Assembly (NCBI GenBank): GCA_945861845.1
Contig: CAMAWS010000242.1
Span: 1-5,829 of the forward strand
Direction of reading: 5' to 3'
DNA length: 5,829 nt
Source: Candidatus Sulfopaludibacter sp. SbA3
GTDB lineage: Bacteria > Acidobacteriota > Terriglobia > 20CM-2-55-15
Part shown: piece after piece, positions 5,738 to 5,829 of the stretch
Layout: each line of letters starts with the position of its first letter
Position numbering within the stretch: position 1 is the stretch's first letter
The notes under the pieces: model-generated
What the model was told of the DNA's origin: nothing
The model's input: the letters and a program-made list of their open reading frames with translations, nothing else
The model's database searches: none
Program-made: the position numbers and the translations under genes

Positions 5738-5829
5738 GGGGACAGTGACCTGTGGGCGCGGGGCTTCAGCCCAGTGCCAGGCTCCAACAAGAACTTTTCC
5801 TTTTGAACTTTGCACGGGGCTGAAGCCCC
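5738..5829. repeat. Inverted palindromic repeats in the 3' tail
   Basis: GGGGCTTCAGCCC at 5760-5772 and GGGGCTGAAGCCCC at 5816-5829 are inverted copies, each nearly palindromic by itself. The match extends to 18 bp with one mismatch (5760-5777 against 5812-5829), around a 34-base AT-richer loop. The pair could fold into a large hairpin after motB, but without a T-run it is not a classical intrinsic terminator. Similar GGGGCTGAAGCCCC units recur in some Acidobacteriota genomes as I recall them, and the window stops exactly on one, as contigs often do at repeats. No gene is seen in these 92 bases. Confidence 0.6.

Noticed and set aside
5738..5829. Intrinsic terminator after motB
   Set aside because: The palindromes can fold but none is followed by a run of T; the T-rich stretch lies inside the loop, so a terminator call is not supported.

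Overview
The window holds a flagellum-associated locus from a flagellated bacterium. Read left to right it has: the first 48 codons of a flagellin gene on the minus strand (cut by the window edge); a divergent intergenic region of about 190 bp; then a tightly packed plus-strand series of a GT2 glycosyltransferase with a long TPR tail, a GT4-type glycosyltransferase, an unrecognised 196-residue protein, a PseG/SpsG-type UDP-sugar hydrolase, a NeuB-type nonulosonic acid synthase that is cut short, and a flagellar stator protein MotB that has lost its 5' end. A palindrome-rich tail closes the window. The base composition looks moderately GC-rich. The terminal GGGGCTTCAGCCC / GGGGCTGAAGCCCC palindromes remind me of dispersed repeats in Acidobacteriota genomes, so I favour that phylum, but only tentatively.

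Functionally the plus-strand genes read as a flagellin glycosylation cassette. The hydrolase and synthase belong to nonulosonic (sialic-acid-like) sugar synthesis. The two glycosyltransferases beside the flagellin gene are candidates for building or attaching the glycan, and the TPR tail could grip the flagellin substrate. The first four genes overlap or nearly touch (overlaps of 4, 10 and about 32 bp, then 40 bp into the synthase), so they are probably one operon. A close match to a sigma-54 promoter lies just upstream of the first gene, and a sigma-28-like promoter can be drawn for the flagellin gene in the opposite direction.

The most striking feature is the junction near 4926-4946. The NeuB-type synthase reads perfectly to residue 149, about 40% of its usual length, and then switches within a few bases to out-of-frame MotB coding sequence that has no start codon. 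The C-terminal part of the synthase, any genes that lay between, and the start of motB are absent. This is either a real deletion in the genome or an assembly mis-join, and sequence alone cannot separate the two. The flagellin leader is also unusual: three inverted repeats lie side by side in 46 bp just upstream of the ribosome binding site. No tRNA, rRNA, CRISPR array or transposase was seen.
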